From: Kineosporia sp. A_224
Lineage (GTDB): Bacteria > Actinomycetota > Actinomycetes > Actinomycetales > Kineosporiaceae
Reading direction: 5' to 3'
Assembly (NCBI RefSeq): GCF_002198655.1
Contig: NZ_MWLN01000208.1
Coordinates: 1 to 59,868 of the forward strand
Length of the DNA: 59,868 nt
Part shown: positions 49,430-57,386 of the stretch, one piece after another
Layout: each line of letters begins with the position of its first letter
Numbering within the stretch: the stretch's first letter is position 1
The notes under the pieces: generated by a model
What the model was told of the DNA's origin: nothing
Database searches by the model: none
Seen by the model: the letters and a program-made list of their open reading frames with translations, nothing else
Position numbers and translations under genes: made by a program

Positions 49430-50368
49430 TCACAGCGGCGGGGCGACGAACAGCCCCTTGTCGGGGTCGTTGAACGACTTCTTCGCGACGAACTCGTCCA
49501 TCCGGTTCGCCGTGCCCCACTGGTCGCTGACCTCGGGCTGGGTGAAGTCGTACGTGCTCGGGTGCCAGGTGTCCTCGTCGACCGTCTCGAGCTCGGTCGT
49601 GTACTCGACGGTGTTGCCCTGCGGGTCGAGGAAGTACGAGAACGTGTTGTTGCCGGCGAGATGCCGGCCCGGGCCCCAGATCTTCTCGATGCCCGCTCGC
49701 ATGAGCCGGCCGGACCCGCGCATGTACTCGTCGAGGCCGCGCAGCTCGAAGGACGCGTGGTGCAACGCGGCGTGCGGGCCGCGGGCGACGGCGAAGCTGT
49801 GGTGCCAGTCGTTGCAGCGCAGGAACCACATCATCGTGCCCATGTGCGGGTGCATGAGCATGTCCGAGACCCGGAACCCGAGGTGCTTCTCGTAGAAGGC
49901 CACGGTCGCCAGCGGGTCGGCGCTGTTGACGACGACGTGCGAGAGCCGCACGGGGATCGACTCGCGCTCCTCGATCCGGCGGTGCGTGCGGGTCGCGACG
50001 TCCGCCGACACCTCGACGGTGCGGCCCTCGGCGTCGAAGAACCGCACGCCGTAGCCGCCGCCGGGGGTGTCGAGGTCCTTCGGCTCGTGGACGAGCCGGA
50101 CGCCGTCCGCCACGAGCCGGCCCGCGAGCGCGTCGACGTCCGCCCGGGACGCCGCGCCGAACGCGATGAGGTCGATCCGCTTGTCGGCGGCCTTGCGCAG
50201 CCGGACCACGTACTGCTCCGGGGAGCCCTCGGCGGCGAGGAACGACACCCCGCTGTCCGAGGCGGTCTCGGTGAGCCCCCACAGGCCGGTGTAGAACGCG
50301 TGCTCGGTCTCGAGGTCCGGCACGGCGAGGTCGACGTGCCGCAGATGGGTGATGGGCCGGTCGGTCAT
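49430..50368 (-). CDS. Extradiol ring-cleavage dioxygenase (third in window)
   Basis: 312 residues, two-module VOC type. Iron ligands are His in RLSHVVVNS (about 142), His in AALHHASFEL (about 202) and Glu in GNTVEYTTEL (about 253). It is clearly different from the two catechol 2,3-dioxygenases and nearer to homoprotocatechuate/hydroxybiphenyl-type enzymes. Substrate unknown. The neighbouring FAD hydroxylase and decarboxylase-like amidohydrolase point to a carboxylated catechol. Confidence 0.87.
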   Translation of the reverse strand: MTDRPITHLRHVDLAVPDLETEHAFYTGLWGLTETASDSGVSFLAAEGSPEQYVVRLRKAADKRIDLIAFGAASRADVDALAGRLVADGVRLVHEPKDLDTPGGGYGVRFFDAEGRTVEVSADVATRTHRRIEERESIPVRLSHVVVNSADPLATVAFYEKHLGFRVSDMLMHPHMGTMMWFLRCNDWHHSFAVARGPHAALHHASFELRGLDEYMRGSGRLMRAGIEKIWGPGRHLAGNNTFSYFLDPQGNTVEYTTELETVDEDTWHPSTYDFTQPEVSDQWGTANRMDEFVAKKSFNDPDKGLFVAPPL

Positions 50369-50392
50369 GGCGGGCCTTTCGTCGCAGCGGGG

Positions 50393-51463
50393 TCAGGACT
50401 GGAGCTTGCGGGGCAGGAGACCGAGGCCGGCGGCGGTGCCGCCGGCGATCCGGTCCCGGTCGGCCGGGTCGAGCCCGGCGGCGTCGAGGCGGGCGACGGG
50501 GTCGTCGACGCCCATGTCGAACGGGGCGTCCGAACCGAGGACGACCCGGTCGGCGCCGACGGCGGCCACGAGCGCACGGAGTGCGGCGGGGGTGTGGACG
50601 AGGGAGTCGAACCACAGCCGGCGCAGGTAGCTGCTCGGCAGCTCGGCGCACGTGTGCGCGTCGGGCCGGACCTCCCACGCGTGGTCGGAGCGGCCGATGT
50701 ACGTCGGCAGGTAGCCGCCGCCGTGCGCCGCGACGAGCCTCAGCCGCGGGTGCCGGTCGAGGACGCCGGAAAAGATGAGGTGCGACAGCGCGACGGCGTT
50801 CTCGGCCGGCTGGGCGACGGTGTTCGACAGGTAGAACCGGTCGAGCCGCTCGTCGAGGCTGCACCCGAACGGGTGGAGGAGGACGACCGCACCGAGCTCG
50901 GCCGCCCGCGCCCAGAACGGCTCGAGGCGCGGGTCGGACAGCTCGACCGTGCGCCCGCCGTCCGGCCCCGGCGCGTACGACGAGATCTCGACGCCCGCGA
51001 GCCCGCACAGCTCGACCGCGTCGTCGAGCGCCTCGACGAGCAGGTCCGGGTGCTGCAGCGGCACGAGACCGAAACCGTTGAACCGCAGCGGCTCGGCATC
51101 GACGATCGCCGCGATGCCGCGGTTCGCCGCGCGCCAGACGTGCCGGGCCAGGTCGGCGTCCGCCCAGTAGTGGTACTGGGACGGGGACGGCGAGACGACC
51201 TGCACGTCCACGCCCGCGGCGGCCATGTCCTCGAGCCGGACGCCGAGGTCGGTGAGCCGCCGCATCCGGGCGGCGATCATCGGCCCGTTGACGGCGGCCG
51301 ACTCCCGGCCGTAGCGACGCAGGTCGAGCGCGCGCTGCGCCTCGAGGCCGGCCGCGCCCGCGACGACCATCTCGACCTCGGGCACGATCGCGTGCGCGTG
51401 GACGTCGACGACGACGGTGCCGCCGGTCGTGCCGCCGGTCGTGCCGCTGGTCGTGCCGCTCAT
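50393..51463 (-). CDS. Amidohydrolase-2 family decarboxylase, ACMSD-like
   Basis: 356 residues, TIM-barrel metal enzyme: VDVHAHAIVPE (HxH), VVLLHPFG, LVAAHGGGYLPTY and VLGSDAPFDMG give the metal ligands of the aminocarboxymuconate-semialdehyde decarboxylase family. Non-oxidative decarboxylation of an aromatic acid or ring-cleavage product is inferred. The first 15 residues are a low-complexity Gly/Thr/Ser stretch encoded by 12-base tandem repeats. ATG overlaps the upstream stop (ATGA). Confidence 0.87.
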   Translation of the reverse strand: MSGTTSGTTGGTTGGTVVVDVHAHAIVPEVEMVVAGAAGLEAQRALDLRRYGRESAAVNGPMIAARMRRLTDLGVRLEDMAAAGVDVQVVSPSPSQYHYWADADLARHVWRAANRGIAAIVDAEPLRFNGFGLVPLQHPDLLVEALDDAVELCGLAGVEISSYAPGPDGGRTVELSDPRLEPFWARAAELGAVVLLHPFGCSLDERLDRFYLSNTVAQPAENAVALSHLIFSGVLDRHPRLRLVAAHGGGYLPTYIGRSDHAWEVRPDAHTCAELPSSYLRRLWFDSLVHTPAALRALVAAVGADRVVLGSDAPFDMGVDDPVARLDAAGLDPADRDRIAGGTAAGLGLLPRKLQS

Positions 51464-52590
51464 GCGGGCGGGATGACGGTCGCGGCCAGCCGGCCGATGA
51501 TCGCGCCCATGTCGCCCTGCACGTGGTCGAGCTGCCACTGCGCCAGGGTGTTCGACAGCTCGACGACGGTGGCGGCCCGCGGCATGCGGCGGTCGGTGAA
51601 CGCCTGCCAGAAGGCGTCGTCCACGACGTCGGCGGCCACGAGCATGTCGGCCAGGACGACGCCGTCCTCGAAGGCCATCGCCGCGCCCTGGGCGAGCGTG
51701 GGCGGGCAGGTGTGCGCGGCGTCGCCGACGAGGACGACGCGGCCCCGGTTCCACGGCGCGGGCAGGACGTGCGTCTCGAACTTCGTGTAGAAGACCGTCG
51801 CCGGGTCGGTGAGCACCTCGCGGATCTCGTCCCACGGGCCGTGGTAGGCCTGCGACAGCGCGCGGAAGTCGGCGAGCATCTCCTCCGGGCTCTGCCCGCT
51901 GCGGTCCTGCGCCGCCTCGACGATGTAGCAGTAGAGCGAGTCCTCCCCGGTGGGGCAGTAGCCCGCGATGTACGACGGCCCGCCGTAGTAGAGGTCGGTC
52001 CGCGTGACGCTCGCCGGGCGCGGGGTGAACGCGCGGAAGATGCCCATGCCGAGCGCCCGGGTGCCCGGGTCGATGCCGAGCAGGTCGCGCACGTGGGACC
52101 GGATGCCGTCGGCGCCGACGACGAGGTCGTACCGGCCGGACGTCCCGTCGGTGAACGCGACGTCGACGCCGGTGTCGTCGGAGGCGAGCTTGTCGACCGA
52201 CGTCGAGTACCGCACGGTGACCCCGACGGCGACGGCGCGGTCGAGGAGGAGCCGGGCGAGGTCGGGCCGGTACATGCCCATCGTCGCGGGCAGGTCCGGG
52301 CCGCCGAGCCGGGCGTCCGGGAACTCCATGACGAGCGTCCCCGCCGGGTCGGGCGCCCGGATGCCGAGCGTGTCGAAGCAGTAGCCCTGCCCCAGCGCCG
52401 CGTCCCAGACGCCGAGCCGCTGCATGACCCGCAACGCGTTGCCCTGCAGGGTGATCCCGCTGCCGAGCGCGGTCACGTCGGGCTTGATCTCCGCGATCTC
52501 GACGGCGACGCCGGCCTCGGCCAGGACGATCGCGGCGGCCGCCCCGGCGGCGCCCGCGCCGACGACGAGGACGCTGTTCACTGCAGGCAT
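51460..52590 (-). CDS. FAD-dependent aromatic monooxygenase
   Basis: 376 residues of the salicylate-hydroxylase/p-hydroxybenzoate-hydroxylase family: dinucleotide-binding VVGAGAAGAAAA, the DG motif LVVGADGIRS, and the GD motif VVLVGDAAHTCPP. It uses NAD(P)H and oxygen to hydroxylate an aromatic acid, preparing it for ring cleavage. RBS AGGAGG at good spacing. Overlaps the amidohydrolase gene. Confidence 0.88.
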   Translation of the reverse strand: MPAVNSVLVVGAGAAGAAAAIVLAEAGVAVEIAEIKPDVTALGSGITLQGNALRVMQRLGVWDAALGQGYCFDTLGIRAPDPAGTLVMEFPDARLGGPDLPATMGMYRPDLARLLLDRAVAVGVTVRYSTSVDKLASDDTGVDVAFTDGTSGRYDLVVGADGIRSHVRDLLGIDPGTRALGMGIFRAFTPRPASVTRTDLYYGGPSYIAGYCPTGEDSLYCYIVEAAQDRSGQSPEEMLADFRALSQAYHGPWDEIREVLTDPATVFYTKFETHVLPAPWNRGRVVLVGDAAHTCPPTLAQGAAMAFEDGVVLADMLVAADVVDDAFWQAFTDRRMPRAATVVELSNTLAQWQLDHVQGDMGAIIGRLAATVIPPA

Positions 52591-52615
52591 CGTTGCCTCC
52601 TGGAGGAAGGGGCCG

Positions 52616-53635
52616 TCACTTGACGGCGATCGGGTTGACCGGGGCACCGACGGCGCCGGTCACGGGAATCGGGGCGGCGGTGAGCCAGAACTCGTGGACG
52701 CCGTCCGCGGCGCAGTCCGCCGCGAGGGCGTCCGGCGCCCACATCTCGCCGACGAACAGGCCGAGGTGCGGGATGACGACCTGGTGCAACGGCTGGAAGG
52801 CGACGTCGAACTCGTTGGGCCGCACCTCGAAACCCCAGGTGTCGGTGGCGATCGCGGCGATGTCGCGCTCGCGCAGCCAGCCCGCGGTGGTGAAGGACAG
52901 CCCGGGCGCGGGCCCGCCGGCGTAGTCACCCCAGCCCTCGCGCCGGGTGCGGCTGTACTGCCCGGTCCGGACGACGAGGAGGTCGCCGGGGCCGACTGCG
53001 GACGTCGGGCCCTGGGCGGCGATCGTCGCGTCGAGGTGCTCGGGCGTGATCGCGAACCCGTCCGGGAGCTCCCCGCCGGTGCCGTGGCGGTCCTCGCCGA
53101 GCGCGCGGCCGACGTCGAGGAGGACGCCGCGGCCGGCGATGAGCCCGGCGACGGTCTCGATCCCGGTGACGCGGTCGCCCTGGCTCGTCACGACGTCCCC
53201 GGCCCGGCGCCCGTTGTACGCCCTGCCGTGGTCGAAGATGTGCCCGAGGCCGTCCCACTGCGTGGAGCACTGCAGCGGCATCGCGACGACGTCGTCCGCG
53301 CCGCCGATCCCGTGCGGGAAACCCTGGTAGTCGCGCTCGGCGTCCAACCCGGTGTCGAGCATCGTGTGCACCGGGTTCGTCCGGCGCCGCCAGCCCTTCT
53401 GCGGGCCGTCCATGTCGAACCGCTGCGACAGCGAGAACGCGACCCCGCGCCGGACGAGCCGGGCGCCCTCGACCCGCTTGGCGGCGTCGAGCAGGTTGAG
53501 CGTGCCGATGACGTCGTCCGCCCCCCAACGGCCGGCGTTGGAGTACGCGGCGGCGGCCCGGGCGATCTCCGTCTCGGGGTCGGTGCGGTCCAGCAGCGCA
53601 GGGTCGCGCGGCGGTGCGCCGAGGCCCGCGGTCAC
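52616..53635 (-). CDS. Cyclase-family (kynurenine formamidase-like) hydrolase
   Basis: 339 residues of the cyclase/arylformamidase superfamily. The usual HxGTHxD metal motif is replaced by MPLQCSTQWDGLGHIFDHG, as in a large sub-group of bacterial family members, and HLGLFVGEMWAPDALA lies near the end. A hydrolytic or lactone-opening step is inferred. GTG overlaps the upstream FAH stop. Confidence 0.83.
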   Translation of the reverse strand: MTAGLGAPPRDPALLDRTDPETEIARAAAAYSNAGRWGADDVIGTLNLLDAAKRVEGARLVRRGVAFSLSQRFDMDGPQKGWRRRTNPVHTMLDTGLDAERDYQGFPHGIGGADDVVAMPLQCSTQWDGLGHIFDHGRAYNGRRAGDVVTSQGDRVTGIETVAGLIAGRGVLLDVGRALGEDRHGTGGELPDGFAITPEHLDATIAAQGPTSAVGPGDLLVVRTGQYSRTRREGWGDYAGGPAPGLSFTTAGWLRERDIAAIATDTWGFEVRPNEFDVAFQPLHQVVIPHLGLFVGEMWAPDALAADCAADGVHEFWLTAAPIPVTGAVGAPVNPIAVK

Positions 53636-54618
53636 GCCTGTGCCTCCGCGACCGTGCGGGTCCGCTGGACGCCGAGCCCGGTCACCGTGCCGACCATGAC
53701 GTCGCCGTCGCGCAGGAGCCGGCCGTGGTGCAGACCGTTGCCGGCCGGGCTCCCCGTGAGCACGAGGTCGCCGGGGAGCAGCCGCGCCGTCTGCGAGGCC
53801 TCGCTGACGACCGCCGCGACTCCGAAGAGCATGTCCTTCGTCGACTCGTCCTGCATGACGTCGCCGTTGAGGGACAGCAGGATCCGCAGGTCCTGCGGGT
53901 CGCCGACGAGGTCGGCGGGCACGAGGAAGGGGCCGGTCGGCAGGAAGCCCGGGGCGTTCTTCGCACGGAACCAGTCCGTGCCGATCTCCTTCATCTCCGG
54001 CACGAAGACCCGGTCACGGGTCGTGAGGTCGTTGACGATCGTGTAGGCGGCCACGTGGGCGAGGGCGTCCCCGCGGGACACCCGGTACGCCGGCGCGCCG
54101 ATGACCGCGGCGAGCTCGAGCTCCCAGTCGTGCTGGTCGCTGTAGCCCGGCAGGACCACGTCGTCGTACGGGCCGGTCACGGCGGACGGCAGCCCGGTGA
54201 AGATGTAGGGCCGCCCGTGGGTCGCGCGCCGGTCCATCATCGCGGCGACCTCGGCGCGGACCTCCTCGACGGTCTGCCCCGCACGGATCTCGGCGTGCTT
54301 CACCGCGAGGTCGATGACGTGCGTGCGGTAGTTCGCCCCGGCCTGGACCACCTGGCGCGGCTCGACGGGTGCGAGCACCTCGAGGCCGTCGAGCGCGTGC
54401 CGGCTCTCGTCCTCCGCAGCGGTCGCCGCGAGGGCGTCGAGCCGCGGCCGGACGTCGTCCCACCGCGCGAGCAGGTCCCGTGTCGTCGCCCCCAGCGCGC
54501 TCACGTCGAGGACGACGCCGTCGGCGAGCAGGCCGGGGAAGGTCGCCCCGCCCGGGGCGCGGAAGGTGCCGAGCGCGAGGCGCGGGAGGTCGTCGGCAGG
54601 AGCGTTCGAGTAGGCCAC
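53632..54618 (-). CDS. Fumarylacetoacetate hydrolase-family protein (first gene of operon)
   Basis: 328 residues. HDWELELAAVIG (Glu pair), AYTIVNDLTTRDRVF, and LLPGDLVLTGSPAGNG are FAH-superfamily blocks. Such enzymes act as hydrolases, isomerases or decarboxylases on ring-cleavage products. GTG at 54618 chosen because GGAGG lies nine bases upstream; a GTG at 54669 would add 17 residues with no RBS. First gene of the operon divergent from lysR. Confidence 0.85.
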   Translation of the reverse strand: MAYSNAPADDLPRLALGTFRAPGGATFPGLLADGVVLDVSALGATTRDLLARWDDVRPRLDALAATAAEDESRHALDGLEVLAPVEPRQVVQAGANYRTHVIDLAVKHAEIRAGQTVEEVRAEVAAMMDRRATHGRPYIFTGLPSAVTGPYDDVVLPGYSDQHDWELELAAVIGAPAYRVSRGDALAHVAAYTIVNDLTTRDRVFVPEMKEIGTDWFRAKNAPGFLPTGPFLVPADLVGDPQDLRILLSLNGDVMQDESTKDMLFGVAAVVSEASQTARLLPGDLVLTGSPAGNGLHHGRLLRDGDVMVGTVTGLGVQRTRTVAEAQA

Positions 54619-54710
54619 GGCGGGCGTCCTCCGGGTCGTGGACGAGGTCGGCACCACCCGGGCCGTCACGACGCCGTGTGGTCCCGCTCACTGTGGCGCG
54701 CGCCCCCGAC

Positions 54711-54746
54711 ATCAGGGAAGACGAGATGCCTGATGCGGATCATCAG
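54711..54746. promoter_or_regulatory. LysR-type binding region
   Basis: ATCAGG (54711-54716) and CCTGAT (54729-54734) form one inverted pair. CTGAT (54730-54734) and ATCAG (54742-54746) form a second around seven bases. The region sits between the divergent FAH and LysR genes, 45 bases before the lysR start. Confidence 0.6.
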
Positions 54747-54790
54747 TGCGGTCTATGTCCGGGCCGGGGCCGGTGTGGCACTCTCACGGC

Positions 54791-55705
54791 ATGGGCCGGG
54801 TCACCGTCGACCTCAACCTCCTCACGGCGCTCGAGGCGCTCCTCGAGGAGGCCAGCGTCACGCGTGCAGCGCAACGGCTCGGGCTGAGTCAGCCGGCGCT
54901 GTCCGCCTCGCTCGCGCGGCTGCGTCGCTACTACGGCGACGAGCTGCTGCGCCGGGTCGGCAACTCCTACGAGCTGACCCCGCTCGCGACGACCCTCAAG
55001 CAGCGTGCGTCGGCGGCGCTCGACGGCGTCGACCGGGTGTTCGCCGCGCAGCCCGTCTTCGACCCCGAGACGGCGCACCGCGAGTTCGTGCTCCTGGGCT
55101 CCGACTACGGCATCTCGATCGTCGGCCGGGCGCTGAGCCGGCTGCTCGCCGAGCGGGCCCCGCGGCTGCGGCTTCGGCTCGGGCAGCACACGCCGCAGGT
55201 CGTCGACCACGCCGCCGAGGTGCTGCGGACGATCGACGGGATCATCCTGCCGCACGGGTTCCTCCTCGACCTGCCGTCGACCGACCTCTACGAGGACCGC
55301 TGGATGGTCATCGCGGCGACCGGCAACTCCCGGATCGGTGCGAGCGTGACGATGGACGACCTCGCGGCGCTGCCCTGGGCGCTCGTCTACCACGGCCCGA
55401 CGTCGTACGCGCCCGCCGCCCGTCAGCTGCAGATGCTCGGTGTCGAGCCGCGCGTCCAGGTCGTCATCGAGAGCTTCTACGCGCTGCCCGAGGTCATCGC
55501 GGGCACGGACCGCATCTCCCTGGTCCAGGGCCGGCTGGCCGAGCGGCTCACCGCCCGGGGCGACGTCCGGGTGCTGCCGTGCCCGTTCGACGCGGTGCCG
55601 CTCGTCCAGGCCCTCTGGTGGCATCCGATGAACGAGCTCGACCCGGCCCACGCCTGGCTGCGCGACCTGCTCGTCGAGGCCTGCTCGACCCTGCCGCCTG
55701 CCTGA
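54791..55705 (+). CDS. LysR-family transcriptional regulator
   Basis: 304 residues. HTH about 8-65 (VDLNLLTALEALLEEASVTR, AAQRLGLSQPALSASLARLR) with the NodD-like DLNLL start, then a substrate-binding domain about 95-300. ATG at MGRVTVDLNLL chosen by family alignment; the frame opens 45 bases earlier. Predicted to control the divergent FAH-to-MFS aromatic operon in response to its substrate. Confidence 0.9.
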   Translation: MGRVTVDLNLLTALEALLEEASVTRAAQRLGLSQPALSASLARLRRYYGDELLRRVGNSYELTPLATTLKQRASAALDGVDRVFAAQPVFDPETAHREFVLLGSDYGISIVGRALSRLLAERAPRLRLRLGQHTPQVVDHAAEVLRTIDGIILPHGFLLDLPSTDLYEDRWMVIAATGNSRIGASVTMDDLAALPWALVYHGPTSYAPAARQLQMLGVEPRVQVVIESFYALPEVIAGTDRISLVQGRLAERLTARGDVRVLPCPFDAVPLVQALWWHPMNELDPAHAWLRDLLVEACSTLPPA

Positions 55706-55951
55706 TCTGGGCGAAAAGATCGTGGACACCCGGTAGTGACCGCGCAGGCCCTGCGGTGTTACTGTTCTAGCGGCTGCAGCCCTCTCGTACGTTCCAGGAC
55801 GCCCGCGGAGAAGATCTCCGGCGGGCGTTCGTCGTCTCAGACCAGAGACGGTCCTCCCGGACGGACGTCGTCCGGACTGCAGCCCGGGGCCGATCACCTG
55901 AACGGCTTCGGAGAATGTGCCCGGTGGGCACAGCATTGAGGAGAACATCGC
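55706..55951 (+). promoter_or_regulatory. Promoter and structured 5' leader of the cold-shock gene
   Basis: A candidate promoter is GTGACC (55736-55741), 18 bases, TACTGT (55760-55765). The following leader of about 180 bases has a 12-base stem with one bulge (55799-55828), a six-base stem CGTCTC/GAGACG (55833-55850), and a third G/C stem around 55855-55875. Long structured leaders are typical of cspA-type genes, where folding changes with temperature. RBS GAGGAG. Confidence 0.55.
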
Positions 55952-56155
55952 ATGACGCAGGGCACCGTGAAGTGGTTCAACGGCGAGAAGGGCTTCGGCT
56001 TCATCACGCCGGACGGCGGCGCTGCCGACGTCTTCGTCCACTTCTCGTCCATCCAGGCGGACGGCTACCGTTCGCTCGACGAGAACCAGCGTGTTGAGTT
56101 CGAGATCACCGCTGGTCAGAAGGGCCCCCAGGCGTCCAACGTCCGGCCCATCTGA
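55952..56155 (+). CDS. cspA: Cold-shock protein, CspA family
   Basis: 67 residues, one cold-shock OB-fold with both RNA-binding motifs: KGFGFITPD (RNP1) and VFVHFSSI (RNP2). An RNA chaperone that melts mRNA structure. Monocistronic: its own leader upstream and a terminator downstream. Confidence 0.95.
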   Translation: MTQGTVKWFNGEKGFGFITPDGGAADVFVHFSSIQADGYRSLDENQRVEFEITAGQKGPQASNVRPI

Positions 56156-56176
56156 AACACCCAGAACTTTCCGCAA

Positions 56177-56204
56177 GCGGGTGCCCCCTCACGGGGGTGC
56201 CCGC
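56177..56204. terminator. Bidirectional terminator between cspA and lacI
   Basis: 12-base stem (56177-56188 with 56193-56204) with two G-T wobbles and a TCAC loop, between convergent genes, 22 bases after the cspA stop. GTTTG follows on the plus strand. Confidence 0.75.
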
Positions 56205-56231
56205 CTGCGGGCGTTTGTCGCCGGGAGCTCG

Positions 56232-57272
56232 TCACCGGACGGGGGGCGGCCCCACCGAGGCGCGCTCGACGACCCGGAGCACCTGGGACGACGGGCCGGG
56301 CGGCGGGGGCGGGGCGCCCTCGAGGACGGCGGCGACCTGCTCGACGACGGCCCGCGCCGTGTCCCGGAAGTCGAAGCTGATCGTCGTCAGCGGCGGGTCC
56401 AGGAACCGGCCCATCGGGTCGTCGTCGATCCCGGCCACGGACAGGTCCCGCGGGACGCGCAGACCGCACCGCGCCGCCGCGGCGAGGGCGACGGCGGCGT
56501 AGAGGTCGTTGTAGCAGCACAGCGCCGTGACCGGCCCGGGCCCGCGGACCCACTCGGTGAGCGCCTGCGCGACCGCCGCGACGGCGGCGTCGTCCGGCTC
56601 GCCGAGGGCCAGGACGGGCGGCTGGTCGAGCCCGAGGTCGAGCGCGGCCCGCCGGACGCCCTCGACCCGGCCGTGCGCGAAGAGCGCCAGCCGGGGCTCG
56701 GCCACGGTGAGGACGGCGACCCGGCGGTGCCCGTACGCGGCGAGGTGCTGCAGCTGGAGCGCCCCGACCTGCAGCTCCCCGCGGCTCGGCGCGGCCGGCC
56801 CCACGGTCTGCGTCGCGGAGCCGGCGTAGGGCATCGCGACGAGCGGGATCCCCGCGTTGCCGACGGCGTCCGCCTCCGCCGGGGCGAGCGGTGCCATGGT
56901 GAGGACGACGAGCGGGTCGAGGTGGGCGAGCGTCTCGCGCAGCGTCGGGCCGACCCCGCCGGTCCAGGTGACGAGCGAGCGTCCGGTCGCCGCGACGGCA
57001 GTGGTCATCTCCGCGAGCATGCTGCCCAGGTTCGCCCCGATCGGGACGTCCGCCAGCACGAGCAGCACGACGCCCGACGTGCCGCGGCGCAGGGCCCGGG
57101 CGGCAGCGTGCGGCGTGTAGCCGAGCTCCGAGGCGGCCAGGAGGACGCGGTCCCGGGTGGCTTGCGGGAACGAGTGCTGGGTACTGCCGCTCAGCACGTA
57201 GCTCACCGTCGAGCGGGAGACGCCCGCACGCGCGGCGACGTCGGCGCTCGTCGGCCGGCGAGGGCGGTCCAC
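56232..57272 (-). CDS. LacI-family transcriptional regulator
   Basis: 346 residues. N-terminal HTH and hinge (TSADVAARAGVSRSTVSYVL, ending YTPHAAARALRRG), then a periplasmic-binding-like sugar domain (about 65-340) with GIDDDPMGRFLDPPLTTI. GTG start. Divergent from the beta-glucosidase gene, with an operator candidate between. Likely represses the glucosidase until a glucoside or sugar binds. Confidence 0.9.
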   Translation of the reverse strand: MDRPRRPTSADVAARAGVSRSTVSYVLSGSTQHSFPQATRDRVLLAASELGYTPHAAARALRRGTSGVVLLVLADVPIGANLGSMLAEMTTAVAATGRSLVTWTGGVGPTLRETLAHLDPLVVLTMAPLAPAEADAVGNAGIPLVAMPYAGSATQTVGPAAPSRGELQVGALQLQHLAAYGHRRVAVLTVAEPRLALFAHGRVEGVRRAALDLGLDQPPVLALGEPDDAAVAAVAQALTEWVRGPGPVTALCCYNDLYAAVALAAAARCGLRVPRDLSVAGIDDDPMGRFLDPPLTTISFDFRDTARAVVEQVAAVLEGAPPPPPGPSSQVLRVVERASVGPPPVR

Positions 57273-57337
57273 GGCGCCTCCTCCACTGCTGGGCCGGCCG
57301 GCAGGCCTTGCCAGCCGGGCTCGGTGAGCCTAGCGTA

Positions 57338-57364
57338 GTCACACGATTCACTGACACGTGTGAC
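57338..57364. promoter_or_regulatory. Candidate LacI operator
   Basis: GTCACACG (57338-57345) and CGTGTGAC (57357-57364) are perfect 8-base inverted arms around 11 bases. The overlapping TGACACGTGTGA (57352-57363) is a near-palindrome centred on CACGTG. It lies 23 bases before the beta-glucosidase start and 66 bases from the lacI start. Confidence 0.55.
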
Positions 57365-57386
57365 CTGTCGACCCGAGGAGCCGTCC

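Noticed and set aside
51421-51463. 12-base tandem repeats at the amidohydrolase start
   Set aside because: In-frame Gly/Thr repeats at the N-terminus; probably slippage, with no sign of a separate element.
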